Assembly: GCA_034423115.1 (NCBI GenBank)
Contig: DAOUJD010000039.1
Coordinates: 1 to 64,000 of the forward strand
Origin: Bin87 sp034423115
Lineage (GTDB): Bacteria > Chloroflexota > Dehalococcoidia > Lucifugimonadales > UBA3495
Length of the DNA: 64,000 bases
Direction of reading: 5' to 3'
The stretch's first letter is position 1. Each line of letters starts with the position of its first letter. The notes beneath the pieces are model-generated. The model was not told where the DNA came from. It was given only the letters and a program-made list of their open reading frames with translations, and ran no database searches. Both the position numbers and the translations under genes were made by a program. Positions 1 through 7,577 of the stretch are shown here, piece after piece.

Positions 1-714
1 AATCCCCGGCAGGTGCGGGACTTTGCCAAAGCCACCGGCCGGTTGGCCAAGACCGATGCCCTGGATGCCCAGGTGTTGGCCCATTTCGCTGAGGCGGTGC
101 GTCCGGCCCAACGTCCGCTGCCCGATGCTCAAACCCAGGAACTGGCCGCGCTGACCACTCGGCGCAACCAGGTGATCACCATGCTGGTTGCCGAGAAGAA
201 CCGCCTGGGCCGGGCCACCGCTGGGGTACGTCCCAGCATTCAGGCCCACATCGGTTGGCTGGAGCGGGAACTGGACGACCTGGACCAGGGGATCAGACAG
301 AGCATCAGGCGAAGTCCATTGTGGCGTGAGCGGGATGACCTGCTGCGATCCGTTCCGGGCGTTGGGGAACAACTTTCCCTGACCCTGATGGCGTACCTTC
401 CGGAACTGGGCGCCCTGGATCGCAAGCAGATCGCGGCCCTGGTGGGCGTGGCGCCCATCAACCGGGACAGCGGCAGAATGCGGGGCCGGCGGTCGGTTTG
501 GGGTGGCCGTGCCCGGGTGCGCGCTGTCCTTTACATGGGCGCCCTGGTGGGCAGTCGGCATAACCCAGTGATCCGGGACCTGTACCAGCGTCTTCTGGCC
601 GCTGGCAAGGCGAAGAAGCTCGCGCTCACTGCGTGCATGCGCAAACTGCTGACCATTCTCAACGCCATGGTCAAGAGCGGCCAGCGCTGGAACCCGACCA
701 CTGTCACCCCTTGA
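1..714 (+). CDS. IS110-family transposase, C-terminal part (cut by left edge)
   Basis: The frame is open from base 1, so the start lies outside the window; the GTG at 13 is not a real start. The first residues (NPRQVRDFAKATGRLAKTDA) are the end of the IS110 DEDD (RuvC-like) domain, including its KTDALDA aspartates. The second half carries the Transposase_20 region: a helix-hairpin-helix-like VPGVGEQL stretch, then LVGVAP and DSGRMRGRR, where the conserved serine sits, and a basic C-terminus ending in KSGQRWNP. IS110 enzymes act with a structured RNA from the element's own end in the elements studied so far. About 237 residues are visible, against the usual 330-400. Confidence 0.93.
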   Translation, partial: NPRQVRDFAKATGRLAKTDALDAQVLAHFAEAVRPAQRPLPDAQTQELAALTTRRNQVITMLVAEKNRLGRATAGVRPSIQAHIGWLERELDDLDQGIRQSIRRSPLWRERDDLLRSVPGVGEQLSLTLMAYLPELGALDRKQIAALVGVAPINRDSGRMRGRRSVWGGRARVRAVLYMGALVGSRHNPVIRDLYQRLLAAGKAKKLALTACMRKLLTILNAMVKSGQRWNPTTVTP

Positions 715-742
715 CAGCCAAGACAGTTGCTTTAGATTAGCT
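1..742 (+). mobile_element. IS110-family element, right part with 3' end
   Basis: This covers the transposase remainder plus its short 3' flank. The stop codon lies in TTGACAGCCAAGACAGTTGC (711-730), which resembles the TTGACA...AGTTGC pattern often seen at IS110 transposase ends. IS110 elements usually lack terminal inverted repeats, so the exact boundary cannot be read from sequence alone; 742 is an estimate. Confidence 0.6.
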
Positions 743-974
743 GTCTAAACCGGCAAAACGGGCATTTTGATACGTTGGGGGTGCGGGAAAGAAACTATTT
801 TGGCGAAATCCCGCTCATTTCCTCTCATTACCGTTCATTGGAGTAGGGCGGGGGGTGGGATGTGGGGGCAATGGGGGCGGATTGGGCGGGTTTGGGGGCG
901 ATAATGATGGTTTTGGCGGGCATTTGAGAGGGTCTGTGGGAGCGGCGTTCGGAGTTGGGTACTAGACGGACTAA

Positions 975-1024
975 TGGTTCGACAGGCTCCCGCCAGAGGC
1001 GGACGTACCGCACCATGAGCGGGA
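975..1024 (+). repeat. Dispersed 50-bp repeat, copy A
   Basis: These 50 bases start TGGTTCGACAGGCTCCCGCC and end CGCACCATGAGCGGGA. They are identical, base for base, to the reverse complement of 58490-58539. The ends match a shorter palindromic unit at 20521-20582 (TTCGACAGGCTC, ACCATGAGCG). Its intergenic position and inverted copies point to a REP/MITE-like element. Confidence 0.85.
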
Positions 1025-1205
1025 GTTGGGCATTTGGACAATTAAATGGTAAGGACCGGTGGCGGGTAAAGGTAAGGGGGAAAGTGTCACGCGTGATTGT
1101 CCGAATCGGGATTCACGGTATTAGCGGAATTACAGAATTGGGAGTTCCAGGGCCGGCACGTATCAAGTGTGGGGTGGCTTGCAAGGGGCAGGCCGTCAAA
1201 TGGAC

Positions 1206-1211
1206 TATAAT
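1206..1211 (+). promoter_or_regulatory. Candidate -10 box for the TIR module
   Basis: A perfect TATAAT lies 36 bases before the ATG at 1248. No well-placed TTGACA-like box is seen at 16-18 bp, so only the -10 is proposed. Confidence 0.4.
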
Positions 1212-1247
1212 TCAGATTGACAGGACGCTACCGGCGGAGGTCCCGAT

Positions 1248-1727
1248 ATGAATCTTCCGACCTTGTTCAACCAATTCAATTTGACCAAAGTCCGTTTGAA
1301 TGTTGCCGGCATGGGTGTTGAGATAGAGTTCAATCAGGACGACCAGGATGCCGCCTGGGAGCTTTACGTCGAAATGCTGACCCGCATCGTCACGCAGCCG
1401 TTGCCGTCTGACGTGGGCGATGAGCAAACTGCTCTGGATAGTGTTTACTCTCTTTTCGCAACCACTCGGGAAATTTTGCACCGACGGGGACGTAACGCCA
1501 TTCAGTTCAGCAAGGTTGCCATCCCGGTGCTGAACCAGGTGGTGCGGCCCTTCACCGCCAAGTGGCACCGGGAAAGCCTGGCCGGTGCTTTCAACGATTC
1601 TGCCCGATGCGCGGAGTTTCGCCAAGAACTCATTACATTGCAGGCAGACTTGCGCAACTACAACCGCCTGCTAGCCAGTATCGCGGAGGTAGAGGATTTG
1701 ACTGATTTGGAGCCCCTTGGAGAATAA
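1248..1727 (+). CDS. Small partner protein of a TIR-domain effector (candidate defence gene)
   Basis: A protein of 159 residues with no signal peptide or membrane segment. It is acidic at the N-terminus and mostly predicted helical. The middle has a distinctive stretch (about residues 75-110: TTREILHRRGRNA, then VLNQVVRPFTAKWH). I recall similar RPF-x-x-KWH proteins encoded directly before TIR proteins, but I cannot name a family. The ATG follows a GGAGG-like CGGAGG ribosome site at 1235-1240. The next gene starts four bases after this stop, so the two are almost certainly co-transcribed and co-translated. Function unknown; a sensor or scaffold for the TIR enzyme is an inference. Confidence 0.8.
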   Translation: MNLPTLFNQFNLTKVRLNVAGMGVEIEFNQDDQDAAWELYVEMLTRIVTQPLPSDVGDEQTALDSVYSLFATTREILHRRGRNAIQFSKVAIPVLNQVVRPFTAKWHRESLAGAFNDSARCAEFRQELITLQADLRNYNRLLASIAEVEDLTDLEPLGE

Positions 1728-1731
1728 CCGG

Positions 1732-2310
1732 ATGCCGCAAACCAAACGCCATAAAGTGTTTATCAGTTATTACCACGAAGACGATCAGGAATGGAAAGAT
1801 CGCTTTGTGCGTATGATGGGCGACCGCATTGTGGATAGGTCGGTAAACGTTGGCAACATTGTTGACAATAGCCTTCCAACCGAGGACACACTTCGCAGAA
1901 TTAGGGAGGAGCACATTTCCGAAGCCACCGTAACCTTGGTTCTAATCGGTCGTTCCACCTGGCAACGCAAATATGTGGATTGGGAAATAAATGCTACGTT
2001 GCGGGATACTGAGCATAATCCGCGTTGCGGCTTGTTGGGCATTTTGTTGCCCACTCACTGCAATTACCGTGATACGCAATACGACCCGCGTCTGCTCCCA
2101 CCACGGTTGGCGGACAACCTAGACCAAAATGATCCGTTCGCTTTTGTTCGGCGATGGCCGGGTCAGCGTACCAGCACGCGAGCGGATGACATTCAAAACT
2201 GGATTCATCAAGCGTTCAAGAGGCGAAGGAGACAACCAGATCCCGACACCAGCCTACATCCTTTTGCTGGCAATCGGACGGGTGATCCCTTACGGGGTTG
2301 GCAAAACTAA
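1732..2310 (+). CDS. ThsB-like TIR-domain protein (DUF1863/MTH538 type)
   Basis: The N-terminus KHKVFISYYHEDD-like segment (about residues 6-18) is the first strand and loop of the MTH538/ThsB TIR-like fold (PF08937). LVLIGRSTWQRKYVDWEI (about 73-90) contains the WE glutamate that is the conserved acidic residue of NAD-handling TIR proteins. In Thoeris, ThsB uses NAD+ to make a signal that activates ThsA; here no ThsA is next door. ATG 1732 was chosen over the in-frame TTG at 1717 because GGAG at 1719-1722 is correctly spaced for it. Length (192 residues) is normal for single-domain ThsB. The C-terminal 35 residues are basic and proline-rich. Role in phage defence is inferred from family and mobile context. 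Confidence 0.85.
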   Translation: MPQTKRHKVFISYYHEDDQEWKDRFVRMMGDRIVDRSVNVGNIVDNSLPTEDTLRRIREEHISEATVTLVLIGRSTWQRKYVDWEINATLRDTEHNPRCGLLGILLPTHCNYRDTQYDPRLLPPRLADNLDQNDPFAFVRRWPGQRTSTRADDIQNWIHQAFKRRRRQPDPDTSLHPFAGNRTGDPLRGWQN

Positions 2311-2352
2311 CTGATCCATCCCGCGCCTCCGTACCCACAGATTGCATCTGAC

Positions 2353-2756
2353 ATGGATTTTCTAACGAACCCGACCGATGATCAGTTAGTAGCGATTGAA
2401 CGCGGGTTGGATGATTACAACGCCACCACAGCATCCGCACGGTGCACCACCGAAATAAAGGCGGTCTTCGTTGAATCGACCATGGTCGTGGCCGGCATAG
2501 TAGGTGCGGTGTACTGGGGAAAGCTCCATATCAGAATGCTGTGGGTGCATCCGGATCACCAGTCAAAAGGGCTGGGCGCCGATTGGTGGATTGGGCGGAG
2601 GAACGCGGCAGGGAACTGCGCTGTAAGTCGGCGTTGGTTGACACGATGTCTTTCCAGGCGCCGGCGTTTTACGAACGACGGGGATACCGCAGATTTGGAG
2701 TATCCGAAGGCTATGAGGGCGGAGCCAGTCGACACTACTTTGAGAAGACGCTGTGA
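2353..2756 (+). pseudogene. GNAT N-acetyltransferase, broken by a one-base frameshift
   Basis: Residues up to about nt 2577 read as the front of a GNAT enzyme (IRMLWVHPDHQSKGLG, the acetyl-CoA pyrophosphate loop, expected Q/R-x-x-G-x-G/A). The rest of the fold continues in another frame from about 2577: RRLVDWAEERG, then FQAPAFYERRGYRRFG and a final HYFEKTL, stopping at 2756. Losing one base near 2577-2580 explains both halves exactly. Without repair, the first frame reads on into the dehydrogenase at 2932, giving a false fusion. It could be a true pseudogene or an assembly error. Confidence 0.8.
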
Positions 2757-2787
2757 GCCTCAGGGTCTTTGCGATAGAGGAGATTGG

Positions 2788-2807
2788 ATTCCGGCTTCCG
2801 CCGGAAT
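2788..2807. repeat. Short inverted repeat (GGATTCCGGC type)
   Basis: ATTCCGG and CCGGAAT arms of 7 bp flank a 6-base loop (ATTCCGGCTTCCGCCGGAAT). This motif, followed by GACGG, is a common intergenic palindrome in environmental bacterial genomes. It lies between the GNAT remnant and the dehydrogenase. Confidence 0.5.
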
Positions 2808-2875
2808 GACGGAAAAGGGAAAACCGAGAGACACCGCTGTAAGCGAGAGCGTTGCGCAAACCTCGCGTCATTTCC

Positions 2876-2884
2876 TGCTACAAT
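2876..2884 (+). promoter_or_regulatory. Extended -10 promoter of the dehydrogenase
   Basis: TGC-TACAAT fits the extended -10 pattern TG-n-TATAAT, 47 bases before the ATG at 2932. Confidence 0.45.
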
Positions 2885-2931
2885 CTGCGGCATTATTGCC
2901 AGCAATTTCCCTGAGCTATGGAGGCTGTCCT

Positions 2932-3984
2932 ATGCCCACGTTCACTCCCGAATATTTGCACAAGGCAGCGTCCGCCATATATCAGGCCAAGGGGACGCCG
3001 CCGGAAGAAGCCGAGATCGTCGCCGCGCACCAGGTGAAAGCGAACCTGGTGGGGCACGACTCGCACGGCTGCATCCACATTCCGGAATACTGCGAGCGGA
3101 TCGACCGGGGGCATATCGTGCCCGGCGCACCGTTCGAGGTGCTGAGCGAGACGCCCACGACCGCCGTGGTTGACGGACACTGGGGGTTTGGGTTCGTTGT
3201 GACGGAAAAGGCGACGCGGATGGCCATCGACAAGGCGAAGCAGAGCGGCGTCGCGGCCTTCACCATCCGCCGGCAGAGCCACATCGGGCGGCTGGGTGAC
3301 TATCCGACGATCTGCGCGCAGGAAGGGATGATCGCCATCCTCACCGCTGACTCCGGCGCGGGACCCAAGGCGGTTGCGCCGTTCGGAGGGCGAGCGCGGC
3401 GGTTGGGCACGAACCCGATCTGTATCGGGGTGCCGAGCAACCTGCCGGGGCAGGTGCTGCTGGACATGGCGACTTCCGCCGTTGCCGCGGGCAAGATCGG
3501 ACTGGCGCGGAACCGGGGCGAGCAGGTGCCGACCGGGTGGATTGTGGACAAAGACGGCAACCCGACGAACGATCCGAACGACTACGCTGCCGGCGGTGCG
3601 ATTCTTCCGGTGGGGGCGGACCAGGGACACAAGGGCTTTGGCCTTTCATTCATGGTGGAGATGTTCTCCGGACTATTGACGGGGTTGGGATTTGGGATTG
3701 ACCCGCAGGCGCGGCACAATGACGGCTGCTTCCTGGCGGTGTTCGACGTGTCGAAGTTCCGGCCTCTGGAGGACTTCAAGCAGGAGATGACGGAGTTCGC
3801 CGAGTTCGTCAAAACGTCGCCGCCGGCCCACGGGTTCAGCGAGGTGTTTTATCCCGGGGAGATCGAATACCGAACAGAGTTGGAACGCCGGGAGAACGGC
3901 ATCTTCATCGAGGATGAGACCTGGCGGCAGATCACCGAGTTGATGGAAGAGGTTGGGGTCGCGGAGGCGGTGGGCCAACCCTGA
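2932..3984 (+). CDS. Malate/L-lactate dehydrogenase family oxidoreductase (Ldh_2)
   Basis: A 350-residue member of the Ldh_2/MDH2 family (PF02615), NAD(P)-dependent oxidoreductases of 2-hydroxy acids, ureidoglycolate or sulfolactate. Family marks are HDSHGCIHIPEY near residue 42, where HGxxR is usual and here reads HGCIH, VTEKATRMAIDKAK, the SHIGRLGDY catalytic-histidine segment (about 117), DMATSAVAAGKI, and GHKGFGLSFMVEMFSGLLTG (about 230). The start follows GGAGG at 2920-2924 with 7-base spacing; the frame is also open upstream but that belongs to the broken GNAT gene. It sits upstream of a TauE/SafE-type exporter, which would fit sulfonate chemistry, but substrate is not readable from sequence. 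Confidence 0.9.
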   Translation: MPTFTPEYLHKAASAIYQAKGTPPEEAEIVAAHQVKANLVGHDSHGCIHIPEYCERIDRGHIVPGAPFEVLSETPTTAVVDGHWGFGFVVTEKATRMAIDKAKQSGVAAFTIRRQSHIGRLGDYPTICAQEGMIAILTADSGAGPKAVAPFGGRARRLGTNPICIGVPSNLPGQVLLDMATSAVAAGKIGLARNRGEQVPTGWIVDKDGNPTNDPNDYAAGGAILPVGADQGHKGFGLSFMVEMFSGLLTGLGFGIDPQARHNDGCFLAVFDVSKFRPLEDFKQEMTEFAEFVKTSPPAHGFSEVFYPGEIEYRTELERRENGIFIEDETWRQITELMEEVGVAEAVGQP

Positions 3985-4031
3985 CGGACGAGCGAGCCCA
4001 CATAGGTCCGGGTCGGGGAGGGAGGTAAGCC

Positions 4032-4874
4032 ATGCTTCTCTCCGACTTAGGAGTGCCGTCAAACCTGGCGGTGTGGTTGGCCGCGCTGCTACTGGGGCTG
4101 TCGCTTTTCATTGGCCTGCTGGGCGGTCTGATAGGGTTATCGCTGGGGACCATGCGGCTGCCGGCGATGCTGATGCTGGGAGTGCCGCTGCCGATGGCGG
4201 CGAGTGCGAATATCTTCGTGAGCAGCGTGGTGGGCGTTACGGGGAGCTACCGTCATTTCAGGGACGGGCGGGTGAAGTTGCGGCTGGTTGCCATCATCGG
4301 TATCCCGGCGTTTGTTGCCGGGTTCCTGGGTGGCTATTTCAGCAATCAGGCGCCGGTCAACCTGCTAATCGGGGCAGCCGGTGTCCTCATTCTCTGGCAA
4401 GGTATAGAGTTGGCTCTGTTGGCTTACCGCCGGCGACGCGACTCACGTTCCGACCAGCCGTCCGAGGACCAGTTGGACGGTTCGGTCGGCCAATTCACTG
4501 TTGCCCGGACCATTGGCGGCGCGGGCGCGAGCTTTGGGGTTGGGCTATTGGCGGGAGCAATCGGCCTGGTGCTGGGCAGCGTCCGCCTCCCGCTGATAAT
4601 CCGCATGCTGCGGGTGGATCCCAGGATCGCTGCCGGCAGCAACCTGTTCATCGGGATGGCTATGGGTGCTCTCGGATGGTTGGGTCATGTGCTGCATACC
4701 CGTCCGGATTTGCCGCTTTTGGCGATACTGTTGGCTCCGGCCATCGTGGGTAGCTATTTCGGCGCCAAATTCACGGGTCGGATCAGCGTCAATCTGCTGC
4801 TCGTGGTCATGGGCACGCTGCTAACCGCATCCGGTTGCATGATGCTGTGGCGGGCGGCAAGCGCGCTGTTCTAA
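4032..4874 (+). CDS. TauE/SafE-family membrane transporter
   Basis: A 280-residue polytopic inner-membrane protein. Two homologous halves are visible, each with a GLLGG..GLxLGxxRLPxxL pattern (about residues 28-50 and 170-200) followed by AASANIFV or AAGSNLFI. That internal repeat is the signature of the TauE/SafE family (PF01925), exporters of sulfite, sulfoacetate or other small organic anions. A charged loop (RRRRDSRSDQPSEDQ, about 138-152) separates the halves. A chromate-transporter-like gene follows 8 bases later, so they probably form an operon. Substrate is unknown. Confidence 0.9.
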   Translation: MLLSDLGVPSNLAVWLAALLLGLSLFIGLLGGLIGLSLGTMRLPAMLMLGVPLPMAASANIFVSSVVGVTGSYRHFRDGRVKLRLVAIIGIPAFVAGFLGGYFSNQAPVNLLIGAAGVLILWQGIELALLAYRRRRDSRSDQPSEDQLDGSVGQFTVARTIGGAGASFGVGLLAGAIGLVLGSVRLPLIIRMLRVDPRIAAGSNLFIGMAMGALGWLGHVLHTRPDLPLLAILLAPAIVGSYFGAKFTGRISVNLLLVVMGTLLTASGCMMLWRAASALF

Positions 4875-4882
4875 CGTACAAG

Positions 4883-6127
4883 ATGGATGAGCTAAACGCG
4901 AGCCCTGACCTTGACCACCATCCTTCGTTAGGACGCAGGTTGGCCGAGGTGGCTTGGGCTTTTCTGCCGCTGGGTTGGATAGCGTTCGGCGGGCCGCAGG
5001 CCCATATCGCGCTGCTGCAGGAGCGTTTCGTGACACGGCGCCGCTGGCTGGACGAACAGCGTTTCGTCGAACTGCTGGGCCTGGGTCAGGGATTGCCCGG
5101 CCCTACTTCGACCCAAATGGTGGTGGCCGTCGGCACCGCCCGGGCCGGGCCGCTGGGCGGTTTGCTGGCCTTTCTGCTATTCCTGTACCCGGCGGCGACG
5201 ATCATGGCTCTGGCTGGGCTGGGCGTTGCTACGTTCCTGGACGAAGGGGAACGCCCGTTGTGGCTTGACGGGGTGCAGCCGGCGACGGTTGCGCTGGTGG
5301 CGGTGGCGGCCTGGAGGCTGGGCGTGGCGGTGGTCAACACGCGGCTGACCATGGGCTTGATGCTTTTCGGGGCAGTCGTAACCATCCTGGTGCGCCAACC
5401 CTGGGCCTTTCCGGCTGCCCTAGCCCTGGGCGGGTTAGTAACAGCGGTGGCGCTGCGGTCTCGACGACACGATGCCATCGACCCGGCGGGCAGCATTCCT
5501 CTGGACAACCTGGGAATCTCCCGGGTTATCGGTGGCCTGCTGCTGGTGCTGTTCTTCGGATTGCTGGGCGCGCTGATCCTGGCGCGGTTGACGCTGGACT
5601 GGTCGTGGTTGCAAATCCTGGAGTCCTTCTACCGTACCGGATCGCTGATTTTTGGCGGCGGGCAGGTGGTATTGCCCATGCTGAGCGCCGAGGTGGTGGA
5701 ACCCGGCTGGGTGACGCAACAGGAGTTCCTGGATGGGTTGGCGTTGATGCTGGCACTGCCCGGCCCCCTGTTCAGCTTCAGCGCGTACCTGGGAGCAGTA
5801 GCCGGCGGCGTTCCCGGGTTGATGCTGGCCTTTGTGGGCCTCTTTCTGCCGGGAGTGTTGATTATCTTCGGGGTGCTGCCCTTCTGGGAGCAGGTAAGGC
5901 GCTATCCCTGGGTGAGGATAGCGCTGACGGGGGTCAATGCCACCGCGATCGGCCTGGTGGTGGGCGTGGTGTTCCTGCTGTGGGAGCGGGCCGAACCGAG
6001 CGCCGCGGGTGCCGTAATTGCCCTGCTGGCCTTCGGGTCGGTGATGTTCTTCAGGGTGCCGGCGCCGCTGGTGATAATCGGCACCGGGGTGCTGGGCTGG
6101 ATTTTCGGTTGGGCGGGGCTGTCGTAA
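4883..6127 (+). CDS. chrA: ChrA-type chromate/anion transporter
   Basis: A 414-residue protein with about ten membrane segments. It contains two copies of the CHR domain (PF02417). The first half has FGGPQAHIALLQERFVTRRRWLDEQRF and LGLGQGLPGPTSTQM (about residues 35-80); the second half has the matching FGGGQVVLPML and ALMLALPGPLFSF (about 260-310). ChrA proteins act as proton-driven chromate exporters, though many homologues in uncontaminated habitats probably move other oxyanions. ATG 4883 is used; an in-frame upstream ATG at 4835 overlaps the previous gene and lacks a ribosome site. Confidence 0.9.
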   Translation: MDELNASPDLDHHPSLGRRLAEVAWAFLPLGWIAFGGPQAHIALLQERFVTRRRWLDEQRFVELLGLGQGLPGPTSTQMVVAVGTARAGPLGGLLAFLLFLYPAATIMALAGLGVATFLDEGERPLWLDGVQPATVALVAVAAWRLGVAVVNTRLTMGLMLFGAVVTILVRQPWAFPAALALGGLVTAVALRSRRHDAIDPAGSIPLDNLGISRVIGGLLLVLFFGLLGALILARLTLDWSWLQILESFYRTGSLIFGGGQVVLPMLSAEVVEPGWVTQQEFLDGLALMLALPGPLFSFSAYLGAVAGGVPGLMLAFVGLFLPGVLIIFGVLPFWEQVRRYPWVRIALTGVNATAIGLVVGVVFLLWERAEPSAAGAVIALLAFGSVMFFRVPAPLVIIGTGVLGWIFGWAGLS

Positions 6128-6198
6128 AACCCGTTCTTTGAGGCCGGAGCACTCGGATCACGGCGCATTGGCAACCGCTCCCCAGCGATCACCAATAA

Positions 6199-6231
6199 AA
6201 ACGGGTTCGACCCCGGTGAGCCGAACCCGTT
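6199..6231 (-). terminator. Rho-independent terminator for the leftward gene ending at 6267
   Basis: A perfect 10-bp stem (AACGGGTTCG, CGAACCCGTT) with a 12-base loop. Read leftward it is followed by a T-rich run (TTTTATTGG), as needed for termination of leftward transcripts. Rightward it lacks a T run, so it ends the minus-strand transcript rather than chrA. Confidence 0.75.
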
Positions 6232-6266
6232 GGTCGTCTATGCGCCAGTATCGGCGTTTCGCCTAG

Positions 6267-6710
6267 CTAACCCCGATTGTGGGTCTTGGTCTCGGCCCAT
6301 GCGACGATGTGGGGAATGGCCGCGTCAACGTCACGCTGGTCGACGGCGCGAGCGGTGGATTCAGCTTCGCACCCCAGCAGCATGATGGGCAAGCGGTTCT
6401 GGATTTTATCGAGGGTCCAGGCCAGGGGGTCGCCCTCGGCGGTGAAGTCGAGCTCCAAGCGGACGTTCTTGTCGATGGTCTTATTGCGATAGTGGTAGTG
6501 GGGGCCGATGCGGAAGCAGTCAAACCGCAGGAGTTCCTTGTCGTCGCCCTCGATGTCGTTTCCGTACACGTGTATGCAGATGCCCTCATCGCTCATCGCG
6601 CCCACGTCGGTGCGGTACACCAAACCAAAGGTAACTGCGCCGGCCGAGATCAGTTCCTCGCCGCCCCCGGTGGATCCTCCCATTTGCGCGTGCATTGCCT
6701 GTTGCGTCAT
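6267..6710 (-). CDS. Uncharacterised 147-residue soluble protein
   Basis: No family is recognised with confidence. The N-terminus is methionine/glycine-rich (MTQQAMHAQMGGSTGGGEEL); then VTFGLVYRTDVGAM, DEGICIHVYG, ELLRFDCFRIGPHYHYR and KNVRLELDF suggest an all-beta fold of repeated strands. Histidines cluster in GPHYHYR. No signal peptide or membrane helix. A GGGAGG ribosome site precedes the ATG, a TATAAT box lies about 70 bases upstream and a terminator follows, so it is a complete single-gene unit. Confidence 0.75.
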   Translation of the reverse strand: MTQQAMHAQMGGSTGGGEELISAGAVTFGLVYRTDVGAMSDEGICIHVYGNDIEGDDKELLRFDCFRIGPHYHYRNKTIDKNVRLELDFTAEGDPLAWTLDKIQNRLPIMLLGCEAESTARAVDQRDVDAAIPHIVAWAETKTHNRG

Positions 6711-6777
6711 AGATCCGTCCTCCCTTTACCGAACCGGCGCGAGTCTGCAACTGGCGTCGATCCGTTGATTTATCGCG

Positions 6778-6783
6778 ATTATA
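6778..6783 (-). promoter_or_regulatory. Candidate -10 box for the gene starting at 6710
   Basis: ATTATA on the top strand reads TATAAT leftward, 68 bases before the ATG. Confidence 0.4.
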
Positions 6784-6836
6784 CAATGCTCAACAGTCGT
6801 CGAAAACCCGGCGTACTGAGACAACAATGCGACGAA

Positions 6837-7571
6837 TCAGCCCGCTGGATCGCCTTCCGCGCGCAATTTCACCAACAGGGGGATGGAGCGTATCTTGCGC
6901 TCGTCGAGGTCTTCCCAGTAGATGCCCCGGGGTCGGGGGAGATCGCCTGAACCTTGATCGCACCGGATAACCTCATCGACGGTGATTAAGATGTCCAGTG
7001 GTACGTCGTGCTGTGTCCAGGGGAGATCCTCATCGAGCACCTGCATGGGATGGACGGTACTGATTACGGGAGTTTGCGGCGTGAGGACACCGGCGGCAGC
7101 GGCCAGACCGTACTCCAGGTCGGCGAACCCGCCGCCTTTGCCGATGCGCACGCCCTGGCGGTTTACCGCGACCGAGCCCGAAACTACCAGATCGACCGGC
7201 TTCATCTCAGAGACGTACACCGGCCGGCCGACCCTGAATGCGCCGGATATAGTGGATGCCTTTTTGGGGTCCACCTCCGGGCGGGTGGGATCAAGTTCGA
7301 TGAAAACCCGCTCGTCTTTGAGGCGGGGCACGGCCATGTAGAGCAGCTTACCCTGTTCCAACGCGAGTTGGCGAAGAGGACGCTGAGGCTGGTCAGGGTT
7401 GCTCTTGACGGCGCGGGCGGCCTGCCATTCAGGCAGTTCGGTCACCTGCAGGGCAGCGTCGTCGCACCCTATGAAGTGGGGGATCTTGTCGTGGACGGAC
7501 CTGCCGCGGACGACACGGGCGGTTTCCAGCGCCGTCCAGACTTCTTCGCGTATTGCCCATTTATCGCGCAT
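6837..7571 (-). CDS. 5-formyltetrahydrofolate cyclo-ligase-like protein (MTHFS/MTHFSD type)
   Basis: A 244-residue protein with the 5-FTHF cyclo-ligase fold (PF01812). An N-terminal KWAIREEVWTALE segment is followed by the typical AVPRLKDERVFIELD strand, VDLVVSGSVAVNRQGVRIGKGGGFADLEYGL (the RxGxGxGxxD loop that binds folate/ATP, here GKGGGFAD, about residues 135-155) and TVHPMQVL. This longer form matches the archaeal/MTHFSD branch rather than bacterial FAU1/YgfA. True MTHFS activity is therefore uncertain. It is transcribed from the Yip1-like gene, 6 bases upstream. Confidence 0.85.
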   Translation of the reverse strand: MRDKWAIREEVWTALETARVVRGRSVHDKIPHFIGCDDAALQVTELPEWQAARAVKSNPDQPQRPLRQLALEQGKLLYMAVPRLKDERVFIELDPTRPEVDPKKASTISGAFRVGRPVYVSEMKPVDLVVSGSVAVNRQGVRIGKGGGFADLEYGLAAAAGVLTPQTPVISTVHPMQVLDEDLPWTQHDVPLDILITVDEVIRCDQGSGDLPRPRGIYWEDLDERKIRSIPLLVKLRAEGDPAG

Positions 7572-7577
7572 AGTTCC

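Larger units (their letters stand above)
715..1247. other. Non-coding stretch between IS110 and the TIR module
   Basis: There is no credible gene in these roughly 530 bases. It begins with the presumed IS110 end, then a markedly G-rich, low-complexity part (about 845-960), then a dispersed repeat (975-1024) and a likely promoter before the gene at 1248. The strand bias of G over C at 840-1100 is unlike the neighbouring coding DNA. A small open frame over 955-1251 only translates the repeat. Confidence 0.6.

Noticed and set aside
955..1251. Small 98-residue gene
   Set aside because: It translates the dispersed repeat and the G-rich non-coding region, with no ribosome site.
2353..3984. One 543-residue fusion of an acetyltransferase and a dehydrogenase
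   Set aside because: The GNAT fold changes frame at about 2577, the linker translates an intergenic palindrome and the dehydrogenase has its own ribosome site and promoter.
6279..6950. A plus-strand 223-residue frame
   Set aside because: It runs over the complementary strand of a gene with ribosome site, promoter and terminator.
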